Positions 51,808-60,232 of a DNA stretch of 64,000 nucleotides are shown here, one piece after another (position 1 is the first letter of the stretch; every line of letters starts with the position of its first letter). The notes beneath the pieces were generated by a model. The model made no database searches, was not told where the DNA came from, and was given only the letters and a program-made list of their open reading frames with translations. The stretch spans positions 1 to 64,000 of the forward strand of contig JAJYRN010000009.1 of NCBI GenBank assembly GCA_021794095.1, written 5' to 3'. The DNA comes from Acidobacteriota bacterium (GTDB lineage: Bacteria > Acidobacteriota > Holophagae > Holophagales > Holophagaceae). The position numbers were made by a program, and so were the translations under genes.

Positions 51808-53844
51808 ATGAGGATCCTGGAGACCGCGCTGTTCTGGATCATGACGCTGGCCGCGGCCACGTTCTTCGTCTGGACCATCCGCCAACGCCTGGCCACGATG
51901 AAGGCGGGGCTTCCCGACAACCGCTTCGACCGCCCCGGGGAGCGCCTCAAGGGCGTGTTCGTGCTGGTGTTCGGCCAGAAGCGGCTGCTGCGGGACAAGT
52001 ACGCGGGCTTCTACCATGTCCTGATCTTCTACGGGTTCTGCGTCCTGTCCCTGCGTTCCATCGGCCTCGTGGTCGAGGGGCTCATCCCCGCCTTCCACAT
52101 GACGGAGGCGCTGGGGCGCTTCGGGCTCGGCTACCAGTTCACGAAGGATGTGTTTGAAGTGCTGGTAATCGTGGGACTGGCCCTCTCCACCTTCCGGCGT
52201 CTGGTGCTCAAGCCCTGGCGCCTGGACAACTCGGCGGACGCCTGGGCCACGCTGAGCCTCATCGGCACCCTCATGGTCACGGATCTGCTGGCCGACGGCG
52301 CCTTCATCGCCATGCACCATCCGCTGTGGGCGGCCTGGTCCCCGGCCGGCAGCGTGGTGGCGGGCTGGCTGGGCGGCCTGAGCGGCACGGGTCTGATGGT
52401 CCTCTTCAAGACCATGTGGTGGCTGCACCTGGCCACGCTCTACGCCTTCGCCAACTTCCTGCCCTACTCCAAGCACTTCCACGTCTTCACCTCGGTCTTC
52501 AACGTCTACTTCCGGGAACTGGAGCCCAACAAGAACCTGAAACCGATGGACCTGGAGGCCGAGCACTTCGGCATCAACCGGATCCAGGATTTCACCTGGA
52601 AGCAGATGCTGGATTTCTACACCTGCGTGGAGTGCGGCCGCTGCCTGGAGAACTGCCCCACGACGCTGACGGGCAAGCCCCTCCGGCCGAAGAACTTCGG
52701 CAACGATCTGCGGGACTACCTGAAGGCCACGCCCCTGGATCAGATGGGTCAGGACAAGCCCGTGCCGGAGGATCGAAAACTCATTGGCGGGGCGGTACCC
52801 GAGGGCTCCATCTGGAAACGGGATGACGAGCACGCGCCCTGGAGCAAGGAACAGCTCGAGGGCTGGATCAGCCAGGACACCATCTGGGCCTGCACCAGTT
52901 GCGGCTACTGCGAATGGGCCTGCCCCCTGCAGATCAGCTTCGTGGACAAGCTCGTGGGCATGCGCCGCTACCTCACCCTGGAGGAGAGCGACTTCCCCGC
53001 TGAGGCCCAGACCGCCTTCAAGGGCATGGAACGCCAGGGCAACCCCTGGAACCTGCCCCAGGCCGACCGCGCCAAGTGGGCCGACGGCCTTGAGGTTCCC
53101 ACCATGGCTGAGGCTCCCGACGCCGAGTATCTGTTCTGGGTGGGTTGCGCGGGCAGCTACGATGCCGCTGGACAAAAGGTGTCCAAATCCCTGGTCAAGC
53201 TGCTGAAGGCCGCGGGCATTTCCTTCGCCATCCTCGGCACCGAGGAGAGCTGCACCTGCGAATCCGCCCGGCGCCTGGGCAACGAGTACCTCTACCAGAC
53301 CGCCACGGAAGCGAACATCGAGACCCTCAAGGGCCACGGCGTGAAGAAGGTCGTCACCAACTGCCCGCACTGCCTGAACACCCTGAAGAACGAATACCCC
53401 GCCTTCGGCGGCGACTTCGAGGTGGTGCATGGCACGGAACTGGTGGCCCGGCTCCTGGCCGAGGGGAAGATCAAGCTGGAGCAGACCGTCGCGGTGAATC
53501 TCACCTACCACGACCCCTGCTACCTCAGCCGCATCAACGGCCAGGTGGAAGCGCCCCGCGCCATCCTGGACGCCATCCCCGGCGTGAAGCTCACCGAGAT
53601 GGAGAAGCACGGCGAAGCCACCATGTGCTGCGGGGCCGGCGGCGGCCGGTTCTGGCTGGAGGAGCACCTGGGCAAGCGCATCAACCACGAGCGCTTCGAG
53701 CAGGCCCTGGAAACCAAGGCCGGTACCATCGCCGTGGGTTGCCCCTTCTGCAACGTCATGCTGAGCAACGCCGCCGGCGAAACCGGCCACGAGCAGGTGG
53801 CCACCACCGACGTGCTGGAACTGGCGGCGAAGGCGCTGAAGTAG
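51808..53844 (+). CDS. Membrane Fe-S oxidoreductase, ETF:menaquinone oxidoreductase-like
   Basis: The 678-residue protein has five or so N-terminal membrane helices (about residues 1-220) of the NarI/cytochrome b kind. Two [4Fe-4S] sites follow, near residue 272 (CVECGRCLENCP) and residue 362 (CTSCGYCEWACP), and a C-terminal CCG domain pair (VGCAGSYDAAG, NCPHCLN, YHDPCYLSR, MCCGAGGGRFW). This layout is that of membrane oxidoreductases that pass electrons from electron-transferring flavoprotein to menaquinone in fatty-acid oxidisers. etfAB is not in the window; thiolase and dienoyl-CoA isomerase genes support the link. ATG 51808 has GGGGAGGG upstream. Confidence 0.85.
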   Translation: MRILETALFWIMTLAAATFFVWTIRQRLATMKAGLPDNRFDRPGERLKGVFVLVFGQKRLLRDKYAGFYHVLIFYGFCVLSLRSIGLVVEGLIPAFHMTEALGRFGLGYQFTKDVFEVLVIVGLALSTFRRLVLKPWRLDNSADAWATLSLIGTLMVTDLLADGAFIAMHHPLWAAWSPAGSVVAGWLGGLSGTGLMVLFKTMWWLHLATLYAFANFLPYSKHFHVFTSVFNVYFRELEPNKNLKPMDLEAEHFGINRIQDFTWKQMLDFYTCVECGRCLENCPTTLTGKPLRPKNFGNDLRDYLKATPLDQMGQDKPVPEDRKLIGGAVPEGSIWKRDDEHAPWSKEQLEGWISQDTIWACTSCGYCEWACPLQISFVDKLVGMRRYLTLEESDFPAEAQTAFKGMERQGNPWNLPQADRAKWADGLEVPTMAEAPDAEYLFWVGCAGSYDAAGQKVSKSLVKLLKAAGISFAILGTEESCTCESARRLGNEYLYQTATEANIETLKGHGVKKVVTNCPHCLNTLKNEYPAFGGDFEVVHGTELVARLLAEGKIKLEQTVAVNLTYHDPCYLSRINGQVEAPRAILDAIPGVKLTEMEKHGEATMCCGAGGGRFWLEEHLGKRINHERFEQALETKAGTIAVGCPFCNVMLSNAAGETGHEQVATTDVLELAAKALK

Positions 53845-53856
53845 ACTCCATTGGTA

Positions 53857-53892
53857 CGGGAAGGGAGGCGCTGCAAAGCGCCCCCCTTCCGT
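53857..53892. terminator. Bidirectional terminator-like hairpin
   Basis: ACGG...GGAGGCGCT and AGCGCC...CCGT form a long stem with a GCAA loop and a bulge, between two convergent genes. It can serve both the Fe-S oxidoreductase and the proline dehydrogenase transcripts. Confidence 0.65.
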
Positions 53893-53905
53893 GTACCGCC
53901 TCGGG

Positions 53906-54802
53906 CTAGCGGCTGAACAGGTTCTTCAGGACGTACATGGCCATCATGGGGTTGGCGGCCAGGCGGCGCTTCAGGTAGTGGATGGCGTACTGCCACTCCT
54001 CCGCGAAGGGCACGTAGAGACGCATGACATGGCCCTTCTTGACGATCTCCTGCTGGAGCGCCGTGCGGGGCACGCCCAGGAGCATCTGGAATTCAAATTG
54101 GCCCTGGGGCACGCCCCGCTGCTCGAGGTAGGCCAGGCAGCGGCGGACCAGGGGCTCATCGTGGGTGGCGATCTCAGGGTAGTGGCCCAGGTCGAGCAGC
54201 AGACCCACGTATTCGAAGAGCTTGGCCTTCATGTCCGGCTTCTCCTGGAGGGCGACCTCGGCGGGTTCCCGGTAGATGCCGATGCAGATGCGGACCTTGC
54301 AGGGCTTGGCGTGCAAGTTCCGGATGTCTTCTTCGGTTCGGAACAGACGGCTCTGGAGCACGATGCCCACGTTGTCGAACTCGTCACGCAGCTTCTTGAA
54401 GATCCGGAGGGTCGCGTCGGTGAAGGTGTGATCTTCCATGTCCACGGTGATGTGGATGCCATGCACGGCGGCGGCGCCCACCACCCGGCGGAGGTTGGCG
54501 TGGGCGTAGTCCTCGCTCTCATTCAGGCCCAGCTGGGTGGGCTTCAGGCTGATGGACGCATAGGGGCGGTCCTTCACGGCCTCGATGATGCGGAGGTAGA
54601 TGGCCACGGTGGCTTCCACATCCTCGCGCTTGAAGACCTCCTCGCCCAGCAGGTCCACGGTGGAATGCAGGCCGTATTCCTTCTGGAGCTGATCCACCTT
54701 GGCCACCTCCACGGCCAGGCTCTTCCCCGCCACATAGGGCGCTGCCACGAACCGCACGAAAGGGGCGGGCATCAGGTCAACGAGGGTGCGCTTGAGATCC
54801 AT
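53906..54802 (-). CDS. Proline dehydrogenase
   Basis: The 298-residue monofunctional enzyme oxidises proline to pyrroline-5-carboxylate with FAD and quinone. Recognisable segments: SISLKPTQLGL, HITVDMEDHTFTDATL, GIVLQSRLFRTEEDI, VRICIGIYREP, and a C-terminal FEFQMLLGVPRTALQQEIVKKGHVMRLYVPFAEEWQYAIHYLKRRL. ATG 54802 has AGGAG upstream. It is single-gene and ends at a hairpin. Confidence 0.92.
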   Translation of the reverse strand: MDLKRTLVDLMPAPFVRFVAAPYVAGKSLAVEVAKVDQLQKEYGLHSTVDLLGEEVFKREDVEATVAIYLRIIEAVKDRPYASISLKPTQLGLNESEDYAHANLRRVVGAAAVHGIHITVDMEDHTFTDATLRIFKKLRDEFDNVGIVLQSRLFRTEEDIRNLHAKPCKVRICIGIYREPAEVALQEKPDMKAKLFEYVGLLLDLGHYPEIATHDEPLVRRCLAYLEQRGVPQGQFEFQMLLGVPRTALQQEIVKKGHVMRLYVPFAEEWQYAIHYLKRRLAANPMMAMYVLKNLFSR

Positions 54803-54993
54803 GGGGGCTCCTGCCCGGCCTCTGCTCCGGCCGGGAAGGTGTACCATATCGCATGGCATCCGGCGCTGCCTTCGCGGGCCGGGAATTGGGATGGGGGTCA
54901 CAGCATCGGGCACCCCCGGGATGGGTTATCTTCGCAAACTTCCGTGCCAGAACGGGCTTGGGCTGTCCGCTGGTACCCTGATAGCGTGTCCCC

Positions 54994-55161
54994 ATGCCGC
55001 TCGATCCGCGCCTCCTGGAGATCCTCTGCTGTCCGGCCTGCCACGGCGACCTCGTGGAGCGGCCGGAGGGGCTGCACTGCCAGGCCTGCGGACTGCTGTA
55101 TCCCATCGAGGACGGCATCCCCGTGATGCTGGTGGATCACGCGACGAAGGTGGATCTGTGA
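54994..55161 (+). CDS. Trm112/UPF0434-like zinc-ribbon protein
   Basis: The 55-residue protein MPLDPRLLEILCCPACHGDL (start) continues with HCQACGLLYPIEDGIPVML. Two CXXC pairs, here CPAC and CQAC, bind zinc. The Trm112/UPF0434 family is often next to envelope or LPS genes such as kdsB and lpxK. Its TGA overlaps the GTG start of the heptose kinase gene (GTGA). Confidence 0.85.
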   Translation: MPLDPRLLEILCCPACHGDLVERPEGLHCQACGLLYPIEDGIPVMLVDHATKVDL

Positions 55162-56162
55162 GACTGGACCGCGCCCATGCCGAGACCCTGCTTCAGCGCC
55201 TGGCGGGCCGGAAAGTCGCCGTACTGGGCGATGTCATGCTCGACGAGTACCTGTTCGGCGAGGTGAGCCGCATCTCCCCGGAGGCGCCCGTGCCCATCGT
55301 GCGGGTGCTGCGGGAGCAGGCGGTGCTGGGCGGGGCCGCGAACGTGGCGGCCAACCTGAAGGCGCTGGGCGCCGAACCGATCCTGCTGGGCACCCTCCAG
55401 AAGGATGCAGCGGGGGATCGCCTGCTGGGCCTGCTCGGTCGCCTGGGCATCTCCATTTCCGGCCTGGTGCTGGATCCCACCCGGCCGACCATCATCAAGA
55501 CCCGCGTCGTCGGCCAGCAGCAGCAGATGCTCCGTATTGACCGCGAGGAACCGGGGCCTCCCGAAGCTATGGTGCTGCTGGGCCTGAAGGACCGCCTGGC
55601 CCGCGCGGTGGAGGAGGCCACGGCCCTCATCGTGTCGGACTACGCCAAGGGCGTGGTCTGCGCGCCGGTCATGGACCTGGTGCGCGAACTCTGCGCGGTC
55701 CGGGGCATCCCCTGGATCGTGGATCCGAAGCCCGGCCACAAGGCCCTCTACCGGGGCGCCACGCTCATGACGCCCAACACCAAGGAAGCTTCGGAATTGG
55801 CCCAGCGTCCCGCCAAGAGCGATGCGGAGGCCGCGGATGCAGGTCAGGCCATCCTCGCCGAGCTGGGGCTGAAGGGGCTGCTGATGACGCGCAGCGAGCG
55901 GGGTATGGCCCTCTTCGCGCCGGATGGGGACCACGCCGCGCCCTGGCTGATCCCCACGGAGGCCCGGGAAGTCTTCGATGTCAGCGGCGCGGGCGACACG
56001 GTAATCGCGGCCTTCAGCGCCGCTGTGGGTGCCGGGGCCGACTGGCGGGAGGCGGCCATGCTGGCCAATGCCGCCGCCGGCGTGGTCGTGGCCAAGGTGG
56101 GCACCGCCACGGTCACCCCCGCTGAACTGCTCGCCCGCTACCGCGAGCAGGAAGCGAACTAA
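55158..56162 (+). CDS. hldE1: D-glycero-beta-D-manno-heptose-7-phosphate kinase
   Basis: The 334-residue PfkB-family kinase acts in ADP-heptose synthesis for the LPS core. It has VLGDVMLDEYLFGEVSRISPEAPVPIV, LGGAANVAANLKALG, IDPKPGHKALYRG (reads VDPKPGH), TPNTKEASEL and the PfkB signature DVSGAGDTVIAAF. It corresponds to the first domain of HldE; the nucleotidyltransferase domain is absent and must be encoded elsewhere. GTG 55158 overlaps the Trm112-like stop. Confidence 0.9.
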   Translation: MRLDRAHAETLLQRLAGRKVAVLGDVMLDEYLFGEVSRISPEAPVPIVRVLREQAVLGGAANVAANLKALGAEPILLGTLQKDAAGDRLLGLLGRLGISISGLVLDPTRPTIIKTRVVGQQQQMLRIDREEPGPPEAMVLLGLKDRLARAVEEATALIVSDYAKGVVCAPVMDLVRELCAVRGIPWIVDPKPGHKALYRGATLMTPNTKEASELAQRPAKSDAEAADAGQAILAELGLKGLLMTRSERGMALFAPDGDHAAPWLIPTEAREVFDVSGAGDTVIAAFSAAVGAGADWREAAMLANAAAGVVVAKVGTATVTPAELLARYREQEAN

Positions 56163-56171
56163 GCCGGTTCC

Positions 56172-56651
56172 TCAGTTCCTCAGCTCGATGGACAGGTAGA
56201 AGTGGTCGCCCTTGGGCAGGCGCGCTTTGACCTGGTCGAAGTTCAGGTCGAAGGTCTCGGTGTCGCCCGGCTGCATGGTGCCGAACTTGGTGCCGCCGGA
56301 GGCTGCGCCGAGCAACTGCCCGTCCTTGTCCACCACGGCGACCGCGAAGCCGGGAACCTTGGCATAGCTGCTGGTGTTGGTCACGGTGACCTGGGCGCGG
56401 GTGCCGAAATCCGCGCCCTTCAGCAGGCCGAAGAAGTTCGAGTCCGGCTTCCGGATGTCGAAGAAGATGCTGGTCACCTTCAGGCCGTCCAGGTTGATGT
56501 CGAGGGGGATGAGGGTGTTCCAGAGAAAGGGCAGCCGGGTGCCGTAGAACGAGAGCGGCTTTTGCGCAGGCGCGGCCTGGGCGACTGGCGCGGGCTGCGG
56601 CGGAGGGGCCTGGGGCAGGCCGAGGAGGGCGGCGAAGATCAGCGGGTGCAT
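56172..56651 (-). CDS. Hypothetical exported protein, LEA-like
   Basis: The 159-residue protein has a short signal sequence (MHPLIFAALLGLPQAP) and a Pro/Gln linker, then an immunoglobulin-like beta domain (INLDGLKVTSIFFDIRKPDSNFFGLLKGADFGTRAQVTVTNTS). The pattern resembles LEA/WHy-type or DUF-type beta-sandwich proteins. Its start lies two bases after the stop of the upstream zinc-ribbon gene, so they are cotranscribed. Function is unknown. Confidence 0.7.
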   Translation of the reverse strand: MHPLIFAALLGLPQAPPPQPAPVAQAAPAQKPLSFYGTRLPFLWNTLIPLDINLDGLKVTSIFFDIRKPDSNFFGLLKGADFGTRAQVTVTNTSSYAKVPGFAVAVVDKDGQLLGAASGGTKFGTMQPGDTETFDLNFDQVKARLPKGDHFYLSIELRN

Positions 56652-56652
56652 A

Positions 56653-57654
56653 TCAGTTCTTGCCTCCGAATAGGCCGCTGAACAGCCCCTTCTTGACGGG
56701 CGTGGTCTCCAGGGGAGGCGGCGGCAGCTCCATGGATGCGGGCTGGGCCGCCACACGTTCCCGGCGGAGGCGGTCGAATACGGGGCGCAGCCCTGGGACC
56801 TTGTAGGCCTCCAGCCAGTTCTCGCTGAACTGGCGGGCCACCAGATGCCCTTCGAGCACCCGTCCCTCCTCCACCCACTGGATGATCTGGGTCATGGTCA
56901 GCCCGGGATAGACCTCCTCGCCGGTCTTGAGGCGCAGCAGTTCCAGGTCAGGCGAGGCGGGGGCGGGGATGGCCAGGGGGCCCGTCATGAGGGTGCGGGC
57001 CGAGGCGGCGGCTTCGAGGGGGTCGGGGGCCGGTGCCGACACCTCGCCGACGTGGAGGGAGATGGTCGGCTCAGCGGGGGCCGATGCAGGTGTCGCCATG
57101 GCGGCCATCACCTCTTCCCGGGTGAAGCGGACCGTCGAGGTGGAGGGCGGCGCCGGCGCCGAGATGGGGGTGCCGCCCAGGGTCTGTTCCAGAGCCGACA
57201 GGGTGGCCTCCACATCCATGGGCGAGGAGGAGGGACGGAGGTGGGTCCGCGTATCCCGGGCGACCGGAGCGGCGGTCTCCCCGAGCAGCTTCTCGATGGC
57301 ATCCCGGGCCGAGGTGTAGCCGGAGAGGGTGGCCTCTGAGCTGTCGGCGGCGGGTTCCGCCGTGGGTTTGGCTTCGGGCAGGCCCCCGGGGGCCTCCACG
57401 AGCGTTTTGTCCAGAATCTCGGCTTCAGTGCCGTCCAGATCGGTCAGGGTCAGAGTTGGGGGCTCCTCCGCCGGGAGGGGAGTTGGCGCGGCCTCCAGGG
57501 GTGCGACCGGGGCCAGCAGGCGCTGGACGACATCGCCGATGGGGAAGATGTGCTGGCAGGTGTAGCACTGGGCCCGGCGGATGGTGGGGGTGAGGCGCTC
57601 CGGGCGCAGGCGGTAATGGGTGGAGCAGCTCGGGCAATGGATCGCTTCGGCCAC
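56653..57654 (-). CDS. Zinc-ribbon (MJ0042-type) protein with a GYF_2-like C-terminal domain
   Basis: The 333-residue protein starts with an MJ0042-type zinc ribbon (IHCPSCSTHYRLRPERL, CYTCQHIFPIGDVV). A long low-complexity Pro/Ala/Glu linker of about 190 residues follows, then a compact domain of about 60 residues (LKTGEEVYPGLTMTQIIQWVEEGRVLEGHLVAR). It ends KKGLFSGLFGGKN. Such proteins often act in motility or envelope assembly, but no role is clear. It is divergent from tmk, with 89 bases between them. Confidence 0.75.
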   Translation of the reverse strand: MAEAIHCPSCSTHYRLRPERLTPTIRRAQCYTCQHIFPIGDVVQRLLAPVAPLEAAPTPLPAEEPPTLTLTDLDGTEAEILDKTLVEAPGGLPEAKPTAEPAADSSEATLSGYTSARDAIEKLLGETAAPVARDTRTHLRPSSSPMDVEATLSALEQTLGGTPISAPAPPSTSTVRFTREEVMAAMATPASAPAEPTISLHVGEVSAPAPDPLEAAASARTLMTGPLAIPAPASPDLELLRLKTGEEVYPGLTMTQIIQWVEEGRVLEGHLVARQFSENWLEAYKVPGLRPVFDRLRRERVAAQPASMELPPPPLETTPVKKGLFSGLFGGKN

Positions 57655-57743
57655 CTGGAACTCCTGGAATTTGCATCAGGATAGCACTGCCCTGCAACAG
57701 AGGGCCTCCGCGGGCCGGGTATGCTCGAAGGCCGGGAGGCTGC

Positions 57744-58406
57744 GTGGCAGGGCTGTTCATCACCATCGAGGGCGTGGAAGGTTCGGGGAAGTCCACGCAA
57801 CTGCGACGACTCTCCGAACACCTGGAGCGCCTGGGCTTGCCGCGGGTGGTGTCCCGGGAGCCCGGCGGTACCGCCCTGGGCCTGGAATTGCGCCGCCTCC
57901 TGCTGGAGCCCCATGCCAGCGGCGAGGCCTGGTGCCCGGATGCCGAACTGCTGCTCTTCTACGCGGACCGCGCCCAGCACCTCCATGCGGTCATCCGCCC
58001 CGCGCTGGAGGCGGGCAAGATCGTGCTGCTCGACCGTTTCGAGGATTCGACCCGTGCCTACCAGGGCGCCAACGGCGTGGCCGACAGCGCCATGGACCGC
58101 CTCGGCGAGCTGGTGCTGCGCCGGCTCAAGCCGCACCTGACGCTGCTGCTGGACCTGGAACCCGAGGAGGGGCTGACGCGGGTGGCGGCGCGGAATGAGG
58201 CCCACGGGGCCTTCGCGGAGACCCGCTACGACCAGGCGGCCCTGGAGTTCCATCGCCGCGTGCGGAGCCGCTTCCTCGCCCTCGCGCAGGCCGAGCCCCA
58301 CCGCATCGCCGTGGTCTCCGCCCGGGACTCCGCCGATCAGGTGGAAGCCGCCATCTGGGCCCGCGTGTCGCCCCTCCTGCGGGGCGCGGGCCACGGGCTG
58401 GATTGA
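57744..58406 (+). CDS. tmk: Thymidylate kinase
   Basis: Tmk phosphorylates dTMP to dTDP. The 220-residue enzyme has the P-loop EGVEGSGKSTQ, the DR(Y/F) motif with DRFEDSTRAYQG, and the LID region. It starts at GTG 57744. The gene ends immediately before holB (TGA then ATG with no gap). Confidence 0.94.
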   Translation: MAGLFITIEGVEGSGKSTQLRRLSEHLERLGLPRVVSREPGGTALGLELRRLLLEPHASGEAWCPDAELLLFYADRAQHLHAVIRPALEAGKIVLLDRFEDSTRAYQGANGVADSAMDRLGELVLRRLKPHLTLLLDLEPEEGLTRVAARNEAHGAFAETRYDQAALEFHRRVRSRFLALAQAEPHRIAVVSARDSADQVEAAIWARVSPLLRGAGHGLD

Positions 58407-59420
58407 ATGTTCTCCACCACCCTCGCCGGGCACCGGCCCCTCCGCGAGCGCCTGCTGGCGCGGTTCCAGGCTGGCCGCATCCGGGGCTCGCTGCTGTTCA
58501 CTGGGCCCGAGGGCATCGGCAAGCGCCGGGTGGCCCTGGAACTGGCCCAGCGGGAAATCTGCTTCCGCCGCAGCGCCTGTGGGCAGTGTGAAGGGTGCCG
58601 CCTGTTCGACGCCGGCGAACTCCCCTTCGAACTGCCCAACCTCCTGCGCGTGACCCCCGAGGGGAAAGCCGGCGTGATCCGCATAGACCAGATCCGGGAG
58701 GGCCTCGATTCCACGGGGCAGCCGCGGTTCAGCCGGGGCGTCATCGAATGGGCCTCCCTCGCCCCCCCGCCCAGGTGCCATCGCTGGATCCTCGTGGAGG
58801 AGGCCCACCGGCTGAATGAATCCAGCGGCAACATCCTGCTGAAGACCCTCGAGGAGCCGCCGGCGGAAACCCACTTCATCCTGGTCACCCATCGGCCCGA
58901 GGCCCTGCTCCAGACCCTCCGCAGCCGCTGCGAGCGCATTCCCTTCTCGCCCCTGGCGGAACCGGAGGCGTGGGAGGTGGCGAGCCGCCATGGCTGGGCC
59001 GACGCCGATCGGGGCCGCTGGTCGGCCTTGGGCGAAGGCAGCCTGCGCTTCCTGGAGGAGGAGGCCTTCCGCCGAGCCGAGGCCCAGCTGGAGGCCTGGC
59101 TGGCGCTGCTGGAAGGGGCTTCCTTCCCGGCGGTGGCGGGCCCGCTGCTGCCCGAGAAGGAAGCCACCCAGGCCCAGAGCGAGCAGTTGCGCCAACCCCT
59201 GGAACTGCTGCTCCGCCTTCTGGCCGACCTGGCCCGGATCCAGGCGGGGGCCCCTCCGGCCCTGGCGCCCTGGATGGATCGCCTGGCGCCGCTCGCCGCG
59301 GTTGGTCGTGATTTCCGTTCCGGCCAGGAGGCGGCCCTGGAGGCGCTGCGCCACCTTCCCCGCAACCTCAGTGCCGAACCCCTTCTGAGGGAAGTCGCCC
59401 TGGCTCTCAGGGCAGGGTGA
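58407..59420 (+). CDS. holB: DNA polymerase III delta' subunit
   Basis: The 337-residue clamp-loader subunit has a P-loop-like GPEGIGKRR, a zinc module (CFRRSACGQCEGCRLF), Walker B-like ILVEEAHRLN and sensor SRCERIPFSPL. Delta' does not hydrolyse ATP in E. coli. Coupling to tmk is common in bacteria and supports the call. Confidence 0.9.
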   Translation: MFSTTLAGHRPLRERLLARFQAGRIRGSLLFTGPEGIGKRRVALELAQREICFRRSACGQCEGCRLFDAGELPFELPNLLRVTPEGKAGVIRIDQIREGLDSTGQPRFSRGVIEWASLAPPPRCHRWILVEEAHRLNESSGNILLKTLEEPPAETHFILVTHRPEALLQTLRSRCERIPFSPLAEPEAWEVASRHGWADADRGRWSALGEGSLRFLEEEAFRRAEAQLEAWLALLEGASFPAVAGPLLPEKEATQAQSEQLRQPLELLLRLLADLARIQAGAPPALAPWMDRLAPLAAVGRDFRSGQEAALEALRHLPRNLSAEPLLREVALALRAG

Positions 59421-59484
59421 CATCTAGCGAGTGGGGACCGCCACGTGGTCTCTCTGTCGTGACGCCCATCACCCTTCCGGGGCC

Positions 59485-59515
59485 TAGAATAGGTTCAGGA
59501 GTCATCACTCCTGAA
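59485..59515 (+). promoter_or_regulatory. Promoter-like -10 and perfect 22-bp palindrome before the YecH-like gene
   Basis: TAGAAT at 59485-59490 resembles a -10 hexamer. Just after it, TTCAGGAGT (59494-59502) and ACTCCTGAA (59507-59515) form a perfect 9-bp inverted repeat with loop CATC. GGAG at 59517 follows directly. It may be an operator for a dimeric repressor or a 5' hairpin that affects translation. Confidence 0.5.
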
Positions 59516-59526
59516 TGGAGACCCCC

Positions 59527-59769
59527 ATGTCCGAGCCCCTCTACGGCCACGACCTGTTGCGCCTCGTGGTGGAGCGCGGAGGGGCCTGCAGCCTGGAGCA
59601 GTTGCGTGCGGATTCCGTGAGTGCCTTCGGAGCCGGGGCCACCTTCTGCAACTGCCACGGCGACACCTTCGACCTGGAGGGCGTGCTGGCCTTCCTCGCC
59701 CGCAAGGGGAAGCTGGATCTCTCCGGCGATCAGGTGCGCCTCGGGAATACCCCGGCCTGCCAGCACTGA
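59527..59769 (+). CDS. YecH-like (DUF2492) small metal-binding-type protein
   Basis: The 80-residue protein MSEPLYGHDLLRLVVERGGA aligns by pattern to YecH/DUF2492 proteins, with a CNCHG motif in the middle and a terminal CQH that could bind metal. ATG 59527 has GGAG seven bases upstream; an in-frame GTG/ATG further up is less favoured. A palindrome overlaps its leader. Function is unknown. Confidence 0.75.
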   Translation: MSEPLYGHDLLRLVVERGGACSLEQLRADSVSAFGAGATFCNCHGDTFDLEGVLAFLARKGKLDLSGDQVRLGNTPACQH

Positions 59770-59806
59770 GCCCCTGGGCCCTACAATGCCTCCAGGGGAG
59801 GCCACC

Positions 59807-60232
59807 ATGCGGCTGCTGCGGATCAACCACCTGGGCATCGCTTCGCCGGGCCTGGACGAGGCCGTCGCCCGCATGGCGCGGCTCTTCGACCTGGCGCCGG
59901 ACCACCTGGAGGCAGTGCCTGACCAGAGGGTGAACACCGCCTTTTTCCCCGTGGGCGAGAGCACCCTGGAGTTCTTGGAGAGCACGGATCCGGAGGGGCC
60001 CATCGGGAAGTTCCTCCAGAAGCGCGGTCCCGGCATCCACCACGTCTGCTTCGAGGTGGACGATGTGGATGCCATGGTGGCCCATCTAGTGGCCCAGGGT
60101 GTCCGCATGATTGACGCGCAGCCCCGTCCCGGCGCCCACGGCTGCCGCGTGGCCTTCATCCACCCCGCGGAGACCGGCGGGGTGCTGATGGAACTGAGCC
60201 AGCGCGCAGCCCCTAGCGGAGCCCATCCATGA
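59807..60232 (+). CDS. mce: Methylmalonyl-CoA epimerase (VOC family)
   Basis: The 141-residue VOC protein has RINHLGIASPGLDEAV with a first metal ligand His, STLEFLEST with Glu, GPGIHHVCFEVDD with His and a final VLMELSQ Glu. This four-ligand layout is methylmalonyl-CoA epimerase, which interconverts the (R) and (S) forms in propionyl-CoA use. ATG 59807 has AGGGGAG upstream. Its stop overlaps the convergent kinase gene by 20 bases. Confidence 0.88.
   Translation: MRLLRINHLGIASPGLDEAVARMARLFDLAPDHLEAVPDQRVNTAFFPVGESTLEFLESTDPEGPIGKFLQKRGPGIHHVCFEVDDVDAMVAHLVAQGVRMIDAQPRPGAHGCRVAFIHPAETGGVLMELSQRAAPSGAHP

Noticed and set aside
57450-59423. Long minus-strand frame antisense to tmk and holB
   Set aside because: Both plus-strand genes have clear motifs; the antisense frame is Gln/Gly/Arg-rich without any.
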